DNA of 64,000 nt from positions 16,817,506-16,881,505 of the forward strand of contig OY804579.1 of the NCBI GenBank assembly GCA_963680875.1. The letters run 5' to 3'. This document shows, piece by piece, positions 12,099 through 25,167 of this stretch (position 1 is the first letter of the stretch; the number at the start of each line of letters is the position of its first letter). Under the pieces are notes generated by a model. It saw nothing but the letters and a program-made list of their open reading frames with translations. It ran no database searches and was not told the DNA's origin. The translations under genes were made by a program, and so were the position numbers. The DNA comes from Bathymodiolus brooksi. Taxonomy: Eukaryota; Mollusca; Bivalvia; Mytilida; Modiolidae.

Positions 12099-12690
12099 GG
12101 CCAAGGGTGTAGCGGGGACAGTGTTGGATTGTTCAGGCCAAGGGTGTAGAGGGAACAGTGTTGGATTGTTCAGGTCAAGGGTGTAGAGGGGACAGTGTCG
12201 GATTGTTCAGGTCAAGGTTGTAGAGGGGACAGTGTCGGATTGTTCAGGCCAAGGGGGTAGAGCGGACAGTGTTGGAATGTTCAGGTCAAGGGTGTAGAGG
12301 GGACAGTGTCGGATTGTGCAGGCCAAGGGTGTAGAGGGGACAGTGTTGGATTGGTCAGGCCATGGAAGTAGAGGGGACAATGTTGGATTGTTCAGGCCAA
12401 GGGTGTAGAGGGGACAATGTTGGATTGTTCAGGCCAAGGGTGTAGAGGGGACAGTGTCGGATTGGTCAGGCCAAGAGTGTAGAGGGGTAAATGTTGGATT
12501 GTTCAGGCCAAGGGTGTAGAGGAGACAATGCTGGATTGTTCAGGACAAGGGTGTAGAGGGGGAAATGTTGGATTGTTCAGGACAAGGGTGTATAGGGGGA
12601 AATGTTGGATTGTTCAGGCCAAGGGTGTAGAGGAGACAATGCTGGATTGTTCAGGACAAGGGTGTAGAGGGGAAAGTGTCGGATTGTTCA
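12099..12690 (+). repeat. 37-bp minisatellite, about 16 units
   Basis: The unit is about 37 bp with core GGCCAAGGGTGTAGAGGGGA followed by CAGTGTTGGATTGTTCA. Units vary at a few positions (GGCC/GGTC/GGAC; GTTGG/GTCGG). It is GC-richer than the surrounding intron. The small open frame inside is a by-product. Confidence 0.92.
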
Positions 12691-12948
12691 TCTTACAAGT
12701 TCTTATGGTGACAACACACAGACGTCTTTAGCTTAAAATATAATGGCACTTAACAATTTTGTATATTGAATGAGAAAATAAAGCACACTTTCTCGCGTTT
12801 GTAATGATATACATGAAAGATATATTCAGACCCTAATTACAATAAGTTCACAGGGTCACGAATGGTGGCTCTAATAAAAGAAAACTCTGAAACAGATAAC
12901 TTTAAGGAAGTCGACGTCGTATTACATCACCCAAGCTATGATTTAACT

Positions 12949-13062
12949 CAATCTAATTAAAATTAGATCTCTGCACTTGCTCCCTATTTTCTATCGCAGC
13001 GACTGAAAACAAACCGATAGAAAATAGGGAGCAAGTTCGGAGATCTAATTCTAATTAGATTG
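12949..13062. repeat. Hairpin element with about 48-bp arms
   Basis: The left arm contains TTGCTCCCTATTTTCTATCG and the right arm its reverse complement CGATAGAAAATAGGGAGCAA. The arms extend outward to CAATCTAATT and AATTAGATTG. The loop is about 18 bp. It is a foldback or MITE candidate. Confidence 0.8.
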
Positions 13063-13416
13063 TGATTGGACTGGTTGTATTTTCAGTATTGTTTTCTTCC
13101 CATTTTTCTCTAATAAACTTTGAAACTAAAGCAAACGCCATACACTCTACCTTAAACACAATAACCCTAACTCATACTTCTGACGTATAACAAACAAATT
13201 AGTATGAATTAATAATACATTACGCATAATTATGTACTTTAGTCTAGTATGCACGGTTATGCGTATTGATTGCACTTCTATTAAGTTTTTTTATGCTAAA
13301 ACATTTTGTTCGTCGTTGAGTTCATCAACTGACGTAAAAGTACTTTGACCTATCAGCACTGAACTGAATGCAAACACTATTTTTATGCTAGTCAATTTCC
13401 AGTAAAGAATAATGGT

Positions 13417-13475
13417 TTGTCCCTTTTCTCGTGGTCATTGTGTTGCTTGCAATTTACGGCTTCTGATCACGTCTG
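13417..13475 (+). repeat. Family A tail, degenerate
   Basis: It matches the order of the family A 3' end (TTTGTCCC, GGTCATTGTGTTG, ATTTACGGCTTCTGATCACG) with several changes and no intact terminus. Confidence 0.4.
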
Positions 13476-16202
13476 CCCGAATTTCTTTTCGCGTCTATCC
13501 TAGATCTTAAAAAAAACCAAACATATTTGTGAATTGACGTGAAGGAACATGTTTGTAGTCATTGATTTATCAAATGTTTATGAAAAATTATATTGGTAAT
13601 AATATCTTGCAGTTAGCAAGGGAGACATGATTTTATTTCTATTCATGTTAATTTCTCACGTCTTGCAAACACTCTACAGAATTTAATATAGTTTTTGTGG
13701 AAATAATTTCATTTCATAAATAAAACCAATTTTTGTAATAAACCGATTCTGTCGCCGATTCTTTTTATCTTAAAACAGTATGATCTTAATAGATTACTAA
13801 TGTACAAAATAAAAATCAATGTTCTATAAGGACTAAACAAACTACAAAATACAATTTAAACCAGGAAAATCTATGTATGTATATTTGTAAAAGCGACAAT
13901 CATGTCGTGATTTCTGTGTATAAAAAGATTCAGTTTTTAAATACCAAATTTCCAACTGTGAATTGTGGATTTGGGTATACCTTTGGGATATAATTTTGAT
14001 TTCATATAAGGATTCGTTTAAAATTCTTGACGGTATACGACTTTGAAATTAATTACTAGAGTACTGACACAGATATGTGAAAGATTATAGCATTGAACAG
14101 ATTAATATATTATTAATTGTATCAAATAAAAACAGTTTTGGAATATAGCAAAGTATACACTCTAAACAAACCCGACTTTTACCCGGTTACATGCACAGCT
14201 AAGTTGTATATTTTGAACTTGTTCTCCATACAAGGATAGTACATGTTGATAAATGTAAATTGTCAACACATACTAAGAACAGTGTAGCAAAAATTACGAC
14301 AATGTCAATATTTGATAAGGAAGGGGTGGGTTCACTTTCTGAGATATCAGGTTCATTGTTGTAGTATTTACACGAAAATTATACTAAGCAAAATAAAGTT
14401 TCAAAGTCTGTTTATGTTTATAGAAGGGCAGATGACCTTTTCTGTTGACAGAATAGATGAACCGTAGAAATGTCAAAGGTTAGGTCCACAAAAGTTCATC
14501 CTTTTTCGTGAGGAAATCGGAAATGACCGTCATAAAATACTAGTAGATCATTTTGCAAGTAATTTTTTAACTATGATATAAATTCTATTGAAAATAATAT
14601 AACCAATAATCCCATAGATATCCGTTTAATTGTTAGTTGTCTTTAGTGCGCACAATCCGACAAGATGGCTGATAAATGTTTTCCGTGTCCGGTTGCACGA
14701 AACTTTTCAGATTTTTATTTTTCCGTTCTGACACTTGATACACTAAAGAGCATATTATCGCTCACATATTATTTCATATGGTATTTGGATACACCATGAA
14801 AATCATTTTTATTTGTTCACATTTCTTAAACCAGAAAATATTTGAGTGAAGTGGGTATGAAGGTTCCAAGGTAAAATATCAAAAGTTAAGGAACTAATAA
14901 ATGAGGTATCGTGTCTGAAACAATACCATTTCGAATACATCGTACAGAGGAGAAGACTTCATACGTTTGTTTAACTTATGTGTGATCCATTTTACAAATC
15001 TGAGCAAATAAAATATGTTTAAACTAAAAATCCAAATATACTTTTTCACCAGAAAACTAAGAGCTCAATTACCAAGGATTTTAACATGACGCGTAGATAT
15101 TGTTATTTTCTTATAAGAACCCTTCTGTGGTCCTCTGACACAGGACCCACATGGTTAGTAAGATTTTATCTGTACATCTGTCAGTTCCTCGGACAATACA
15201 AAATCGAGGTCTTTTCTTAGGTTAATTATCAAGGTATTTAGTTCATGATCACAATTGTGACAAAAAATGAAAAATCTCCCGTTGACAGTATCCATAAAAT
15301 ATGTTAGATGGTGCAAGACAGCATGAACTGATCACTGAATATTATTTAGGTTTGTCACATTACTATTTAACAGTCAGGTATTTCTTGGGGGCGGCATTTA
15401 ATATTTTATGCTCATGTTCAGAATGGTGAAAAAATAAAATATCAAATTCTTTAAAAAAAAAATGATGATGTTACACTGCAAAATTAAATGTACACATTCG
15501 TTCTGTTATCTATAAATATGACCTTTGACTTGTTTCTTTGATCGTGTATTATATGAGTTGATATTGAGACCCAGATTGACCTCCTTTGACCTGCGATTGG
15601 AGCGTTTTGCAGTGCTACTTTTTCCCGAAATATATGAAATTAAGCGTACAAAAAGTGACATGTGTCCCCACCTACAATTACAACTTATTATGTATTCCCA
15701 CCTTACATTGCAACTTATCATTGATTTCTTTGGGGAAAAACCCAAACCGTGACCTCAACGGGAACCCTCCTTGAACCTCAATATCGTGTCGATTAATACT
15801 ATAAGATACAAACAGACATATTTGAATGACATCTTACCAACAAAATCACTATTTTATGGAGCCAACCAGTCTTGACCAAGGCATGCATGACTTACGGAAA
15901 TGAACTAGCCTTTGTGACCCGTTATCGTGGATTCATACATCTTTTGTTTCCAAAATCGCTGCGGTTTTCTTATCTACGTGTGTTTATTCTTGATCAGTGG
16001 TCAACTATGCTGGCAATTGTACTAATTTCTAAAACAGTGAAAATTAGTCTTTTCCGTTCGAAACATATAATAATAGCTATTTTTCAAACCACAACTCCCA
16101 TGATTATTTAAAGTAAATCATTGTGTATTTTTGAGTCGTGTTATCAGACAATTTTGTTTTAGATTTGCAGTTTATTGCAGAAAACAATAGTTACTGTACT
16201 TT

Positions 16203-16250
16203 CGTATTTACGACTTATGATTACCCCTCTGGTATCTTCAATCTTTTCTT
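16203..16250 (+). repeat. Family A terminal fragment, degenerate
   Basis: It reads TTTACGACTTATGATTACCC then CTCTGGTATCTTCAATC, an altered copy of the family A 3' terminus, just upstream of the last BMP3-like exon. Confidence 0.45.
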
Positions 16251-16371
16251 ACTAGTATGTGCATTTCCTTTTTTACCATTTGTTTTTTCATCAGCAGGAA
16301 GTGCGACCTTTTTGTGAATAAAATTATTTTGATTGACAATTTTCATTTAATTTGTTTATTTATATTTGCAG

Positions 16372-16563
16372 AGACTTAGACCTTCAAATCACGCAACAAT
16401 ACAGAGCATGGTTCACGCTATAGGAATATACAAAGATGTCCCGGCGCCATGTTGCGTTCCGGATTCAATGTCCTCTGTGACATTATTGTACTTTGATGAA
16501 AATAGAAATGTTGTATTGAAAAATTACCCAAGTATGACAGTGAATTCTTGCGCATGTCGGTAG
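16372..16563 (+). CDS. BMP3: BMP3/GDF10-like ligand, C-terminal cystine-knot exon
   Basis: This is the last coding exon. It follows TTTATATTTGCAG and joins in phase 0 to the exon ending at 9774, so the protein reads PLMK then [11 protein letters not shown]. It encodes 63 residues and ends at TAG 16561-16563. The paired cysteines at 16450-16455 (PAPCCVP) and the terminal SCACR (Cys at 16549 and 16555) complete seven cystine-knot cysteines. The pair's first Cys is expected to form the inter-chain disulfide by family knowledge. The motifs PSNHATIQS and [17 protein letters not shown] are typical of BMP3/GDF10. The cystine-knot region from first to last Cys is about 100 residues, the normal length. 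It would act extracellularly as a dimer. Vertebrate BMP3 is known to antagonise other BMPs; whether this protein does is not shown. Confidence 0.95.
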   Translation, partial: RLRPSNHATIQSMVHAIGIYKDVPAPCCVPDSMSSVTLLYFDENRNVVLKNYPSMTVNSCACR

Positions 16564-18730
16564 GAATTGACAAATGAATTGTAAATGTCGTGTTAATCCC
16601 TACGTTTATGTCAGTGTAATAAAACACTTGAAGAACAGTGATTCAAAGGAGAAAACTGGAAGTGTTATTTTGTCACTGCCAATCCTTTTCGGCCAGTAAC
16701 TCATTGCTCATGAGAGCTTACAGAATATTAAATATTTACACGAAATGACGTCACGTGAAGGGGAAGAGGTTGTATTCAATGACGTAATAAGTGACGCTGT
16801 ATGTACACCTCAATCTCCGAGTGTTATAATCTACCTCATGATAGCATTACTCAAACTGCGTTGAATTTCCACTGTATGACAGTATAAATTGTGTAATGTT
16901 ATTAAACTGGAAGGGGTAAACAGTGAGATGGTCATGAAGATATGTGTTTGATAGTGTTATTTGCAATCAAGTTAAAAACTCTTTAAACAGAAACTGATTG
17001 CAATGAAATTGATTCGATTGGCAAGTATGCAGAATTAATGAAAAACGTGCGTTAAAATGTTCACAAGCAGACTCTTTGTCAGAGCTTAAGATAAGAGTGT
17101 ATACCCTGACTGTTGAATTTCAGGATGCTTCTTAATTGAATTCCATATTCTCAGGTAGTAATATCATCCATCAAGCATGGGGACAAGTCATTTAGAATAT
17201 AAATAAAACAGAATCAATATAAGACATCTAGACTGTCAACAGGGGTAACACTACCTCTGACTGACAGCCAGAATGTTGTTATTTATTTACATGATCCACA
17301 GAACACCCGTCATTATCATATTACATTCATCATGTTTTAGTCATTCATATCATTCTAATGCATCTTAATATGTCTGTGAAAAATATTACTTGAAATAAAA
17401 AGTTGATTGTCTTATACAAACATTGGGTATTTTAAACCATCTGCTTCAGTTTCCGTGAAGAAACAACATGTTTGTTTAAGGTAGTTCTTACGCATTGATT
17501 TTTTTAAGTTCTATAGATATTTATCCGATATATGTGCATTCGGTCTTCGAAACGTGTTTCGTCTAAATTTCACCAACCAATGCAATCTGGGTGGTCTGAT
17601 AATCATTTTGTTTTTATTAAGCATAGTAATAGGAAAATTGAATCTACAGATGATAAACAATGATTTGTGCTTAGATGCTGCATCAATATTGTAGCATCTA
17701 TAGATCACATGATAGGTTCTTTTCCAAGAAGACAAGGATGTTTTAAATCGGGAAATTGTTAAATCTTTGGTTTTGTGTACCCACACGTACATGTGCACGT
17801 ACTTATTCTTTATTTTATTATATAGATGCCGCTTAAAATGAAGAGTTTCTATATAGAAATACACATTGCGAAATGATAATGACAAAACTAGAGAAATTAT
17901 CAAATGTTGGTCCAATATGTCGTCAAATGATTTGATTGTTAATGGATAAAATTAATATCACAAACAAAAAGCATAGACAATCTGATCTCTAAAGGATCAT
18001 AAGCCCCTTAATTATTTTAATGAGTACGCAAGAATAATTTTATTTTCAAAACGCCAGGGACTGTTTGATAAGGTCTTTGTAGGAATTTCAGACGACTAAC
18101 GACAACCTCCGTGTGTCTATTGAAGTGCTTTCTGAAATTTTGCACACTAAGCCCAATAATTATTAGTGGAAAATCTATTATTATCAAGTCTTGTAAAATC
18201 TTGAAATTCAAAGACACAATATTTATGAGATTTGAAAGCCATTCCCACATCTTGCTAAATGCACCCTCATACAAGTGATTTCGTGGAATCTAAGCAAACC
18301 ATTAAACATTTTACTAGATCTATTTACTATTTATTGATATGATGTAAATGTGTTATTAATTGTTAAAATCGTTGTTAAAGTTGTGACTCATTGATGTTTT
18401 TGTCATTTTTGGTTCATCATAATTGCATTAAATATCATTTAATATGTTATAGTAGATACGTGTCGTGTTTATTGGTGTTCTTTATATACACCAGACTATT
18501 GAATGCCATTGTAGAACACAGTAGCGTCACATATCTTTATACACATACAAATTAAACATTGTTAACAATTTAAAAATAACATGGAATTAATCGACGCTAT
18601 TTACACAGACAAAAAAGAAAAAAAAAAAAAGCAATGAGAGAAATTGAATTGATGAACAATCGCCTTCTATAAATATACAAAGGTTATATTTGACATTAGC
18701 TATGTTTACCCAGAATGCATTTGGATACAA
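16564..18730. other. Probable 3' UTR then non-coding DNA
   Basis: AATAAA at 16618-16623 is only 55 bases past the stop; another AATAAA near 17202 would give a longer 3' UTR. Which one is used cannot be decided from sequence. The 134-codon frame at 17511-17915 (minus) has no recognisable domain. Confidence 0.45.
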
Positions 18731-18838
18731 GAGAGGTTTGAAGATAACAAAGGGGTAATCAGAATCAGTTAATCGATGAAGGGCAGACAATGGCCAAACG
18801 AAAATAGACAAATAGACGAACAACGATCTACAAAACTA
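18731..18838 (-). mobile_element. Family A 3' end fragment
   Basis: It has GAGGTTTGAAGATAACAAAG and AATCAGAATCAG, then the ACAAACGATCTAC-type block: one 62-bp unit plus the beginning of the upstream block. It is somewhat diverged. Confidence 0.65.
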
Positions 18839-19114
18839 CATTTCCGACAACTAAATCCCCAATGAAGTACGTTCATCGTTTTTTCCTGTTAGATGACGCC
18901 AATAACTCGTCAAATACAATACAGTTATTCTTCAAATATACAAACTCAGTGATTTAACACTGCCACACTGTGACCGACCTTTTTAACATGACTGTTTTTC
19001 GTATATTTATGATTTCCAATTAAAATACACATATACATATAAAATGTATGACGTTACAAAACAAGAACACTCCATAACGACTTAATCGATACGTAGTACA
19101 CAAAATTAACACAC

Positions 19115-19297
19115 TACAGCAAAACCTGCCCATGTAGTTACCTCTATTAAGGAGCCACCTGTTTTAAAAGGTCACCTTTTTCTTGCCCTGTCATAGAAAG
19201 TTTCATATGAATCGAACCTCTTTTGTGAGGTCACCTGTCTTATATGGCCACATTTTCTTTGTCTCAACGGTGACCTCTTAATACAGGCTTGACTGTA
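19115..19297 (+). mobile_element. MITE of the TACAGTCAAACCTG type
   Basis: Termini are TACAGCAAAACCTGCCCA and GGCTTGACTGTA. The interior has repeated GGTCACCT and GGTGACCTCTTAATA blocks. Matching copies with the same termini lie at 32143-32324 and 61032-61215, which supports a mobile element with TA targets. Confidence 0.7.
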
Positions 19298-22214
19298 TAT
19301 ATATTTAATGACATGTTTTGAATTTTGCAATGTCTGCATAGGCGCATGGTAGACAATGTCGTTAAAAGATGTGCCAATTCATAAGGAAAGTTAAATGGTT
19401 TATTTGGTATCTTTGGTCTGTTAGGTGTTTCCTTACGTCAAGTTTAAATTTATTGTTCGTATATGTGGGATAATAATTCAAATAGTTACTTGCATCTATA
19501 ATTTCGAAAGGACTCCTGTTTCACAACTATTGTTAGACATTTTCAACTGGCTCGTATATAATGCATGGGATATTTTTAAGTTTTCTTGTACTAGGACAGC
19601 TTTATATACTGTTATTTCAATGAAGTACTACTGAGCTTGAAAAATATATATGCTTAAAGCAATTCTATGCATACCAAATCTGTACAACACCACAAGCTCT
19701 AATATGACAAGAAAGCTGAAACAGTGATTGTCAACAATTCCACCAATATCAACGTAGCGACACCAACAATTACCTCTCATCTCAAGTCATTGAACTAAAC
19801 AAAATTACAAAAGAAGTTTTAAAGTACACTTTAGCAATATAAAAAGAATCAACGAAGACAATATATGGATGCACAGAATTCAAATACAAAAAACTCAACA
19901 AAGGATAATTGTTACAGAAATCTAATTTTTAAGCAATCTAAGACAAGGCGCTCACAGGAATGTATAATCAGTCTGTTGGCTTCCAAGTTCGAACATGGAG
20001 TAGGAAGTGATCTAGTTGAATTAAGGATTGGCATCAACAATTGAAGACATAATGTTCCGTGTTAACTAAAAACGAACTCGAATCAAAGTGACATGTTCGT
20101 AATTGGAAGTATATTTCAAGTTCTTCAAACACTAACCAGATGACCTAAGACTAGAATTTATGTTGAATATCTCATTATTATGTCACTACAAATCAAGTTT
20201 CAACAGATTCATGATTCAAATAAAACTGTTTCTCATTTTAAAGAAACATCTACATGTATCATTAATAACGAAGACAATTTTTGTCGTTGCCTACCTAATG
20301 GTTTTAGTAGAGAAAAACAATTGATGTCTTTACGAATATATTTGAAAGAATGGAAAATGTTACGACAAAAATCCGTACATTGTCTCATACTATATAATCA
20401 AATATAACTACAATTAAAAGTTAAGTTCATTTGGTTGGAAGATATGGCTGGTGCTGTTGGTTTTTCCTCTTTTTATGGTAATAGCGGCCATATTAGGTGG
20501 TTGATTGTGTCTTAGGACACAATTGTAAAAGCAAACACCGTAAGGATGATTCTGAATCAGGTCGGTTTAAATTGCAATTGGCTCAGTTGTTCCAGAGGAG
20601 ATTTTGTAACTAGTTTACACCAGACGCTCGAACGTCAAGTAATGACAGAAGCTCACGGAAAACCTCTGGCCAGTGGAGCTAAACATGGCATAGCGAAATT
20701 TAAAAATAAACGTTATAATGTTAGCAGAACAGGACATACACATATATTTAAATCTAATCAATGAAAATAGGACATGCAGAAATGGCAATAGATTTGACCG
20801 ATGTGTACTAAAGTATGAATATATAGTTGTTCTAGGACAGTTAATCTTATGGCAATATGTTTTACCTCTACCTATGTACCCAATACCTACTGAGTCTCGC
20901 CTGTATCGATTTGTACACAGTACAGCCTTGTCACGCTTAAACACAAATACACCCCAATTCTTAGAGATTATTTTTCGTTCTGACAAATGTAAATAATTAG
21001 ATTGGTTGACCTATTACATAGAGTAAATGTGTTCTAGTCTGTTTATGATTCTGGCTTCTGACAATATAAATATCATAGATGTAATTGTTTGATCTCATTA
21101 CCCAAATAAAGACTTGCTACACGTTTGTTTCTGTTCAGAATCAAGACGTAGATTTAAGACAGTTTTTATCCCAACCTTCTTTATGTTTTTAGTGTGGACC
21201 ATCACTCTCCTTATGCAATCAGCCATGCACTGTACTTAAATATGGAATGTTATACAGTATTTGGTCCACAAAGTCCATAAAAGGTGTAAATGTTCGCTGG
21301 TAATAATTGCCGGCAAATAATATATTTCACACTTCTATTAGATTTCAAAATAAAGGTATGATTTTGTATTTGCCTGTTAGTTGTTTCGTCAAGTTTAAGG
21401 TTAACCAAGAGTCATACATATGTATATCCAATATTACAATGCCTGTGAGATAATTGAGACAGGGGCGTTTTCTAATTTTTTATGGATAGATTGTTTTGTT
21501 TTTTAACTGTAATTCTTGTTCGTGATATACCCTTTAATCCGTTGAATGATATACCTATTACACTACTCCTTCACAAAGTAGACGGGGTGCAGTGACGTGT
21601 AATTAAGACGTTCGGGTCATATTTAAACTCGACGACAACATGTATCATCTTTATATGTTAACTTGTCAGACAATTAGAAGGTCTTTTAAGATAATGATCA
21701 TTTTGATCTTTGGACGTAATGAAAGATTGCAAGCGTCACACCTAATGTAGAACGCCTCGCTAGAATTAATTACAAGATAGGTATAGATAGGTAGATATCT
21801 ATTCTGTCTGCTAAGGTATCAGTTTCAATAGGTCCTCTTGGGGGACTAGTATATATTATCAATTTCTTATTAGAATGTGAGTTGCAAAAAAACAAGGTTC
21901 CTATCAATTTACATCATTAACGATTCAACAAAAAGATATGACTTGTACCGAAGACAACGTTTTCATACACTATTGTCTTGCTCTAAGGAGGGTAGATTTT
22001 CTGTCATTGATTCGTTTTCTCTAATAATACATATTCGGGAACTTGAAATTGTTATAAAGAGTTGAAATTCATATACGGATTAATAGTTTCTTATAAATGC
22101 TTAAACGTACAGCCTTTGTTATGACTACATTACATTAAACGATGTAAGATAGTTAAGCATTTACATTCAAATAAAGCAATTGAACATTTTATATATAGAT
22201 TGATCGTTGGTAAT
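19298..22214. other. Non-coding DNA, no element identified
   Basis: AT-rich. Frames at 19425, 20180, 20546, 20615 (minus), 20718 and 21877 have no domains I recognise and overlap one another. No SINE head or known repeat was seen. Confidence 0.4.
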
Positions 22215-22560
22215 CTTGATATTCGATACTATATTATATATATCTTTATTCTCATAAAGCCAATGTATAACAATGGTACAGAGATATAACAATACAATCA
22301 AAATAACAACAACTATTTACAACATATATATAAATTAGGAGAGGGGTTACAAAGGACTAAGAGCCTGGAGGACAAACACCGGTATTGATAGCACTTATAA
22401 AATGACAGAGTTTCTTCAGTATTGGTTTTCTTTTACTTGACATAATTTGTGATCTATTACATAATATACATTTACGATTTTCTCTTGGAATGTTCTGCCA
22501 TCGCCCTGTTTCGATGGGGAGTTTATTATTTGTTGTTCTAAATCTGCAAAGCAAAATTGC
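22215..22560 (-). pseudogene. LINE ORF2 C-terminal fragment and 3' end
   Basis: The minus strand encodes LCRFRTTNNKLPIETGRW and RENRKCILCN, the cysteine-bearing end seen in many non-LTR retrotransposon polyproteins, near 22442-22554. A deletion follows, then a terminal block ending VCPPGS at a stop near 22357. After this comes a 3' UTR with AATAAAGATATA and an AT-repeat tail near 22225-22245. The reverse transcriptase itself is absent, so this is a 5'-truncated dead copy. Clade not determined. Confidence 0.65.
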
Positions 22561-22699
22561 ATCTTTTATTTCTAAAATATTTACTGTATGTGTATTGATT
22601 AATTGTTGTTGACGTTACATGAAGAATATTTTATACATGCATAAAGCAAGATTGCAAACTACACAAAAGGTCACAAGGACCGTCATTTGCGCGGAAACA

Positions 22700-22760
22700 T
22701 AATAGGATTAAATGGAAAACAAAAAATAGCACATGGGACAGTTCAAAAGTCCAACAGTAT
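22700..22760 (+). repeat. Repeat start shared with the 43.36 kb locus
   Basis: AAATGGAAAACAAAAAATAG followed by CACATGGGACAGTTC is similar to AATGGAAAACAAAAAATACC at 43361 and, more weakly, to a stretch at 23557. It looks like a short dispersed repeat of unknown type. Confidence 0.35.
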
Positions 22761-22904
22761 GAATTAACACAAAATCTAATGAAGTGAAACTAAGGAATTC
22801 TTCAGAAACCACACCGGCCACAAATACAAGGTAAAGCGTACGGACCATATTCTTATTCTCTAAGACATCCTGAGAGTCATGGTGGTAAGACCTTATTATG
22901 AGGA

Positions 22905-23246
22905 CAGCATCGGTGGTGTAATGGTTAGCGTGTGTGCCTTGAGTGCGGTAGATCGTGTGTTCGAGCCCCGGTCAGGTCAAACCAAAGAATATTAGATTGG
23001 TATGTGTTGCTTCTCCCCTAAGCACTCAGCATTAAGGAGTAAGACCAAAGACTGGTTGGCTCGGAATCAGAATAATGTGTCCGAGGGGAGCGACATGTCA
23101 ACCCGCGGACTGTTGTTTCAATGAGCTAGCACTATAAAAATCCAACTCATCATCATCTCATTGAAATTTAACTTGTTCTTGCCATGATATAGTTGAAAAA
23201 TTGCTGAGTTGGCGGTAAGCAACACTCACTCACTCACTCACTCACC
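22905..23246 (+). repeat. tRNA-derived SINE with TCAC tail
   Basis: The head has GGTGGTGTAATGGTTAGCG (A box) and GTGTTCGAGCCCC (B box). The 3' part reads TGCCATGATATAGTTGAAAA then GGCGGTAAGCAACACTCAC and ends in about six TCAC units. The pol III boxes are good, but no cloverleaf acceptor stem is present. Confidence 0.82.
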
Positions 23247-24362
23247 TTATTCTGAGCAATAATTAATTGACATGCAATCTGCTGATATAAAACCGACTTA
23301 AAAAGTGCGTTCTGTAGACTCAGTAAGTCATACTGATTTCAAAAATGAGATGAGAGTTTTCATTATAGCTGCCCTAGCTTCACATAAACGTTTACTGATA
23401 TTTGACATGTGAACTCTCGGCCATTGTTGATATCGGGAATGCGCCAAGCAAAGGACAATTTCCATTTCGTTACGAAAATTTCCTTGCTTACTGTCTGGCT
23501 TGGTCAATTCTTCGTCGTTCTGATAACTAGAAATCTAGGCACACGTGCTGATTAAATGAAAAACAAAAAACACCTTACTATCGGAAGAGTTTCAAAATCC
23601 AAGAGAACAATCGTTGTAAGCTACTTCTCACGCATCATAGGAGACGTTTGAAAGCGTGACACAGAGTATAAACTATTACATTTCTGTTCTCGTATTTCTG
23701 TGTCTTCATTGTACTGAATAACAATGTGCACCATAATTTGTCAGTATGCAGAACCTTATACAGGAGATTTATCTAATTGTTCAACAACCATCGTATAAAG
23801 TTCTTATCCTTGCACATTTATCAGATATCAGAGGAACTACAAATCGATGGTCAATTGGAATGACTACTGCGCATGGCTGCAGATTCCGATATGTGTTTGT
23901 ACTATTATGATGCAGGTGTGGTACAGAACTGCTGTTAGGAAAAGGCTTACAAAAATAGGGCAAACCTTTAATTTCAGAATATAATATGCAAACTGATGCT
24001 TGACATCCTTGTTTCTAAGTACAAGTAACAGTTTATAAAACGAAGTGAAGACAGCTATAGACATACCTCGTATATAATGAATATGTAGTGTATATATGAT
24101 GACTTTTAATTCCCAATATTGAATTTTGCTATCGCAAAGTGTTACGTTCATGGTTCCCCTAGATACAGCGTGTTTGGATCCAAACTCGTACACTGAATAT
24201 TAAATAGGGAATACCAGTGTGTGGCATCACAATAAAAATTGCGAAAAAATAAGCTTAAGTGATCACTTACCTTGGTTGATCCGTATGATTTCCCTTTATG
24301 AACTGAGCAAAAACTTAACTCGCTCAAGCAAAAGACAGTGATGGTCTACTCAACCACAGCAA
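23247..24362. other. Non-coding DNA
   Basis: No gene or repeat was recognised. Minus-strand frames at 23781 and 23864 overlap and show no domain. Confidence 0.4.
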
Positions 24363-24495
24363 CCTGAAGAAAAGTTTGGAGAGGCAATCAAAAACCGTAT
24401 ATTGTAGAAGGACAGACAATGCAATGGTAAATAGAAAAAGGACAAAAGGGCAAACAATGATTTACAAAACATTTCACAGAAAACTCAAGATCTAC
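24363..24495 (-). mobile_element. Family A 3' end, diverged
   Basis: It has AAAAGTTTGGAGAGGCAATC, AGGACAGACAATGCAATGG and GGGCAAACAATGATTTACA in the family A order, with many substitutions. Confidence 0.55.
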
Positions 24496-24989
24496 TCCTC
24501 AGGCTCATCACAATCTAAGAAACACAACGAGAGCACAACAAGATAATCTGAAAAAACCTAGGAACATGCATAAGCATGGCATAGTTAGACCTGTTAATGG
24601 AATTTGCTATCCCCTCCACCCACCCTCGCACAACCTCATCTTGATTATTAGACTTCCAGATTATTTCCAATTGTAAAGTCAGTTTACAGTATTGTATATT
24701 ATAATTATGGTGCCCATGGCAAGCAGACTTGTGTGGCAATTAGTTCACTTTTGCTTGTTTATATATATCTGACCCTCGGAGATCAAGAAATAAACAAATA
24801 ATAAAAACTTCAAATACCGGTATTCGCTTCAACTTAGTAGACCACACATTTCACAGTCGTCAACAATTTTGCTATGTTATTCTGGTATCATCCATTCATT
24901 AGTCAATGCATCGGCATTGGTTTATTAGATATAATTATGCTTGAAACTTAGAGTTCATAAATCATCTAATTCATTAGACTCTTATCAAA

Positions 24990-25165
24990 CCTCCTCAAGC
25001 ATATGTGACCGTAGCTGATTTTGGCTATCTTTTCTTTCTGGGACTCTTTGGTTTATTTGCTCCCAAAGAATTTTAATGATTTGTCTTTTCCATCTTTTGA
25101 TTACGAGCGTACACGATAAAGGTTAATCCAGGAACACGTCGTGTATCATTTGTATTAATAATTCT
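24990..25165 (+). repeat. Dispersed family B copy
   Basis: It contains CATATGTGACCGTAGCTGATT, GCTCCCAAAGAATTTTAATG and GATAAAGGTTAATCCAGGAA in the usual order. Confidence 0.6.
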
Positions 25166-25167
25166 AA

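Larger units (their letters stand above)
9775..16371 (+). other. BMP3: Intron of the BMP3-like gene (6,597 bp)
   Basis: It is bounded by a consensus donor GTAAGT and the acceptor TTTATATTTGCAG. It contains two family A copies in opposite orientation, a hairpin element, a 37-bp minisatellite, a second hairpin and two old family A tails, each listed separately. The rest, including 13476-16202, is AT-rich with no exon recognised. Short overlapping frames at 15506-15774 have no recognisable content. Confidence 0.88.

Noticed and set aside
17511..17915. 134-codon minus-strand frame
   Set aside because: No domain, no splice or promoter context, AT-rich composition typical of chance frames.
22905..22985. 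Possible functional tRNA gene
   Set aside because: The tRNA-like head continues into a SINE body with a TCAC tail.
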